Assembly (NCBI RefSeq): GCF_963664415.1
Contig: NZ_OY761441.1
Span: forward strand, 124,001 to 188,000
DNA length: 64,000 nt
Reading direction: 5' to 3'
Source: an uncultured Desulfobacter sp.
GTDB lineage: Bacteria > Desulfobacterota > Desulfobacteria > Desulfobacterales > Desulfobacteraceae
A program made the translations under genes and the position numbers. The notes under the pieces are model-generated. The model was not told the origin of the DNA. It saw nothing but the letters and a program-made list of their open reading frames with translations, and searched no databases. Shown here piece by piece: positions 60,866-64,000 of this stretch (the first letter of the stretch is position 1; every line of letters begins with the position of its first letter).

Positions 60866-63661
60866 ATGGATTATAAAAAAACACTGAACCTGCCTTCTAC
60901 TAAATTTGCAATGAAGGCCAACCTGCCCCAGCGAGAACCTGAGATGATCAAAGCCTGGGAGCAGAAAAAAATTTATAAAAAACTGCGGGAACAATCCAAG
61001 GACAAGCCCCTTTTTATTCTCCATGACGGTCCTCCCTATGCCAACGGCCATCTTCATATGGGCCATGCCATCAACAAGATATTAAAGGATATTATTATCC
61101 GGTCCCGGCAGATGTGCGGTTTTAATGCGCCTTATGTTCCGGGTTGGGACTGTCACGGCCTGCCCATCGAACATAATGTGGACAAAAAGCTGGGCAAAAA
61201 GAAAAGGGACATGACCCCGGTAGAGGTGCGCCGGGAATGCCGGGCCTATGCGGCATCCTTTGTGGATATCCAGAGAGAAGAGTTTAAGCGCTTCGGGGTT
61301 GCAGGGGAGTGGGATGAACCTTACCTGACCATGAATTATCCCTATGAAGCACGTATTGCTAAAGAGTGTGGTGAATTTGGCCTTTCTGGAGATATGTTCT
61401 TGGGTAAAAAGCCCATTTATTGGTGCTGCAATTGCCAGACCGCTCTGGCTGAAGCTGAAATTGAGTACCACGATCATACCTCCCCATCCATTTATGTTAA
61501 ATTTCCTGTGAAGGATGATATCAAAGATCTTTTTGATGCCGATGGGGAAACTGTGTCCGTTGTAATCTGGACCACCACCCCATGGACCCTTCCGGCCAAT
61601 CTGGGTGTCTGCCTGCATCCTGATTTTGTTTATGCGGCGGTAAAAACACAAAACCAGGGCATTTTGATCATGGCCAAGGAGCTTGTGGAAAATGTGATGG
61701 GTGAATTTGGCATAACCGATTATTCCATTCTTGCTGAACTGTCTGGAAAGGATCTTGAAAGCCGTAACTGCAAGCATCCTTTTTATGACAGAAATTCACT
61801 GATTATCCTTGGGGATCATGTCACCCTTGAGGCCGGGACCGGCTGTGTTCATACCGCCCCCGGTCACGGTGCCGATGACCATATTGCCGGCAAACGCTAC
61901 GATTTGGACTGCTATTCCCCTGTGGAGGACAACGGTACATTTTCCCAAGGAGTAGAGTTATTTGAAGGCCAGTTTATTTTTAAGGCCAATGCTGAAATTA
62001 ATAAAACCCTGGAAGAAAAAGGGGCTCTGCTCAAACAAGAAAATATGTCTCATTCCTATCCCCACTGCTGGCGCTGTAAAAAACCCGTTATTTACCGGGC
62101 CACACCCCAGTGGTTTATCTCCATGGACAACCTGGGACTGCGGCAAAAAGCCCTTGATGAAATCAACAATGTCCATTGGATTCCGTCCTGGGGCCGGGAG
62201 CGTATCTATTCCATGATTGAGCACCGGCCGGACTGGTGCCTGTCCCGCCAGCGTTCCTGGGGGGTTCCCATTCCCGTATTTCACTGCACAAAATGTAAAA
62301 AGGTGCATGTAACCCGGGAGTCTGTGGACCGTATCCATGAACTTTTTAGTGAATTTTCTTCGGACATCTGGTTTGAAAAGGATGCTGAGTATTTGATGCC
62401 TGACGGTGCGGTATGCGAAGACTGTGGTTCAACAACCTTTACCAAAGACCAGAATATCCTTGATGTCTGGTTTGACTCAGGTGTCAGCCATGCTGCCGTA
62501 TTAGAGGAAAGAGACGGCCTACAGCGTCCGGCGGACATGTACCTTGAAGGCTCTGACCAGCATCGAGGATGGTTTCATTCTTCACTTCTGACGGCTGTGG
62601 GCAGAACCGGCCATGCTCCATACAAGGCCGTACTCACCCACGGGTTTGTAGTGGATGAAAAAGGACATAAGATGTCCAAATCCGTGGGCAATGTCGTGGC
62701 CCCGGACAAGGTGATCAAACAATACGGTGCAGACGTGTTAAGGCTTTGGGCGGCGTCAGCCGATTACCGCGGGGATGTGAGCATCTCCGATAATATCATC
62801 AAGCAGCTTTCCGATGCCTACAGACGGATCAGAAACACCTGCCGGTTTCTTTTGGGGAACTTCACCGGATTTGACCCTTCCCAGATCAGGCCGATTGAAA
62901 ATATGGCGGAGCTGGACCGGTTCATTCTCCACCGTCTGCATTATGTGGTAAAACGGTGCCGGGCGGCCTATGATGCCTATGAATTTCATGTGATCTACCA
63001 TACCCTTCATAACTTTTGCGTAGTGGATCTTTCCTCTTTTTATCTGGATATTATCAAGGATCGTGTGTACACAAATCCTGAGAACTCAGATACCCGTAAA
63101 GATGCCCAGACGGTAATGTTTATGATGCTGGATGCCCTGGTCAAAATTATGGCACCCATCCTGCCCTTTACGGCCGAAGAGATCTATACTCACATGCCCC
63201 TGGACGACACTAAAAAAGAGAGTGTCCATATGGAGGACATGGTCAGCCTGGATGATTCTCTTGAGGACAGGGATCTTGCATCCAAGTGGGAAAATATCCG
63301 GGCATTGCGGGCGGAAGTGACCAAGGCACTGGAAGAGGCAAGAACTGCCAAACTCATCGGACATCCCCTGGATGCCGCCGTAGAAATTAAACTGCCCCAG
63401 GGTGATCTTGAGGCCCAGGTGGCATCCCTTGATGTTGATCTCAATGACATTTTTATCGTGTCTGATGCCCGTGTGGTCGATACCCTTGACGGGGATGTCT
63501 ACAAGGGTAAGGAGATTGAGGGGCTGGCCATTAAGGTGGCAAAGGCGTCCGGTGAAAAATGTGAACGGTGCTGGCGGTTTGACGAAAACCTGGGAACTGA
63601 TGCGGATCATCCCACGGCCTGTCCCCGTTGCACCCAGGCACTTAAAACCATTTTGGGCTGA
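60866..63661 (+). CDS. ileS: Isoleucyl-tRNA synthetase
   Basis: 931 residues, bacterial type. The class I signature is GPPYANGHLHMGHAINK (HMGH for HIGH) near residue 55, and KMSKS sits in GHKMSKSVGN near 595. The CP1 editing domain is present (WTTTPWTLPANLGV, GTGCVHTAPGHGADD). A C-terminal zinc-binding end carries CERCWRF and CPRC. It charges tRNA-Ile and edits Val. It is followed by lspA with TGATG overlap, the classical ileS-lspA pair. Confidence 0.95.
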   Translation: MDYKKTLNLPSTKFAMKANLPQREPEMIKAWEQKKIYKKLREQSKDKPLFILHDGPPYANGHLHMGHAINKILKDIIIRSRQMCGFNAPYVPGWDCHGLPIEHNVDKKLGKKKRDMTPVEVRRECRAYAASFVDIQREEFKRFGVAGEWDEPYLTMNYPYEARIAKECGEFGLSGDMFLGKKPIYWCCNCQTALAEAEIEYHDHTSPSIYVKFPVKDDIKDLFDADGETVSVVIWTTTPWTLPANLGVCLHPDFVYAAVKTQNQGILIMAKELVENVMGEFGITDYSILAELSGKDLESRNCKHPFYDRNSLIILGDHVTLEAGTGCVHTAPGHGADDHIAGKRYDLDCYSPVEDNGTFSQGVELFEGQFIFKANAEINKTLEEKGALLKQENMSHSYPHCWRCKKPVIYRATPQWFISMDNLGLRQKALDEINNVHWIPSWGRERIYSMIEHRPDWCLSRQRSWGVPIPVFHCTKCKKVHVTRESVDRIHELFSEFSSDIWFEKDAEYLMPDGAVCEDCGSTTFTKDQNILDVWFDSGVSHAAVLEERDGLQRPADMYLEGSDQHRGWFHSSLLTAVGRTGHAPYKAVLTHGFVVDEKGHKMSKSVGNVVAPDKVIKQYGADVLRLWAASADYRGDVSISDNIIKQLSDAYRRIRNTCRFLLGNFTGFDPSQIRPIENMAELDRFILHRLHYVVKRCRAAYDAYEFHVIYHTLHNFCVVDLSSFYLDIIKDRVYTNPENSDTRKDAQTVMFMMLDALVKIMAPILPFTAEEIYTHMPLDDTKKESVHMEDMVSLDDSLEDRDLASKWENIRALRAEVTKALEEARTAKLIGHPLDAAVEIKLPQGDLEAQVASLDVDLNDIFIVSDARVVDTLDGDVYKGKEIEGLAIKVAKASGEKCERCWRFDENLGTDADHPTACPRCTQALKTILG

Positions 63662-64000
63662 TGGTTGGTTTTTTAACACCTATACGGCGGCTTGCCCTGG
63701 TGAGTATCAGTGTGGTTTTACTGGACCAGTTCACAAAGTGGCTTGTAGTCAAGCATCTGCCGCTGTATACCCATATTGCGGTGATTGATCATTTTTTTAA
63801 TATCACGCATGTACTTAATCCCGGTGGGGCGTTCGGTTTTTTCGCCGAACAGTCCCCCGGGATCAGAAAATTTATTTTTTTATTTTTATCTTCCGGGGTT
63901 GCTCTGTTTGTACTCTGGCTTTACAGAAAAACGGCCCGATCCCACATCTTTTTATCCTATGGGCTGGCCTTGATTTTCGGCGGTGCAATAGGGAATCTGA
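63661..64000 (+). CDS. lspA: Signal peptidase II (prolipoprotein), 3' end outside window
   Basis: The first 113 residues are present. The ATG overlaps the ileS stop (TGATG). Membrane helices alternate with the conserved LDQFTKWLVVKHLP and the first catalytic region FNITHVLNPGGAFGFFAEQ; GLALIFGGAIGNL begins the second, where the active-site Asp pair follows outside the window. It cleaves the leader of lipidated prolipoproteins, such as the two lipoproteins in this window. Confidence 0.92.
   Translation, partial: MVGFLTPIRRLALVSISVVLLDQFTKWLVVKHLPLYTHIAVIDHFFNITHVLNPGGAFGFFAEQSPGIRKFIFLFLSSGVALFVLWLYRKTARSHIFLSYGLALIFGGAIGNL

Noticed and set aside
1..64000. CRISPR array, rRNA operon or prophage
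   Set aside because: No regularly spaced repeats, rRNA-like sequence, or phage structural genes were seen on either strand.

Overview
The window looks like the chromosome of an anaerobic, sulfate-reducer-like deltaproteobacterium (Desulfobacterota, most like Desulfobacteraceae). This rests on gene content: a NIL-domain ferredoxin beside mnmA, pyruvate,phosphate dikinase with its regulatory kinase, a spdEFG1/mitochondrial-type EF-G, a DMSO-reductase-type molybdoenzyme operon, and Na+/H+ antiporters. The genus is inference.

Layout. 1-2002: end of a YraQ/ArsP-like permease, a small thioredoxin, a rhodanese and a TauE/SafE exporter. 2159-3058: two decayed genes. 3121-5956: NIL ferredoxin-mnmA-mtaB operon (minus). 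6353-8877: hybrid histidine kinase, a GGQ release-factor-like protein and a small protein built of two copies of one domain. 9051-11669: PPDK regulatory protein, then membrane and exported genes including an exported pseudo-receiver. 11656-12459: wrecked metal ABC permease-DtxR fusion. 12620-19910: ppdK, an ABC-F ATPase and a GspE/PilB ATPase fused to a cyclic-nucleotide-binding domain. 20138-22130: adenine deaminase between two regulator pseudogenes. 22163-23999: queH-yggS-maf. 24639-32948: tripartite RND efflux operon with a divergent OmpR/histidine-kinase pair. 33203-34887: dsdA remnant and a chemoreceptor. 34961-39695: DmsABC-like operon with TorD-type chaperone. 40041-44220: reverse-transcriptase-like gene plus nitrilase. 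45117-48549: rsmE, tRNA-Phe, MFS, thioesterase, PPC-domain protein. 48780-50460: intact IS66-family element with TIRs and an 8-bp target duplication. 50943-56772: two unrelated Na+/H+ antiporters, a basic amino acid decarboxylase and a lipoprotein. 56941-64000: RecA-like ATPase, EF-G, rsmG, ileS and the start of lspA.

The most interesting locus is 40041-44220. A 1099-residue protein has the architecture of a defence-associated (DRT/UG-type) reverse transcriptase, but both catalytic motifs are replaced: the motif A Asp is Ser225, and the YxDD box reads FGSE at 336-339. It is translationally coupled to a separate nitrilase-family gene whose Glu-Lys-Cys triad is intact. Some DRT-type RTs (DRT type 1) are known to carry a fused nitrilase-like domain, so this looks like a split RT/nitrilase system that has lost polymerase chemistry but kept the hydrolase.

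Two other themes run through the window. A roughly 100-bp two-hairpin repeat is dispersed in intergenic regions (5976, 6116, 8918, 20030, 32991, 33087, 50812), with compensatory changes in its GC-rich stem. There are also at least nine gene remnants, mostly of regulators and transporters, several made by internal deletions that join the start of a gene to its end.
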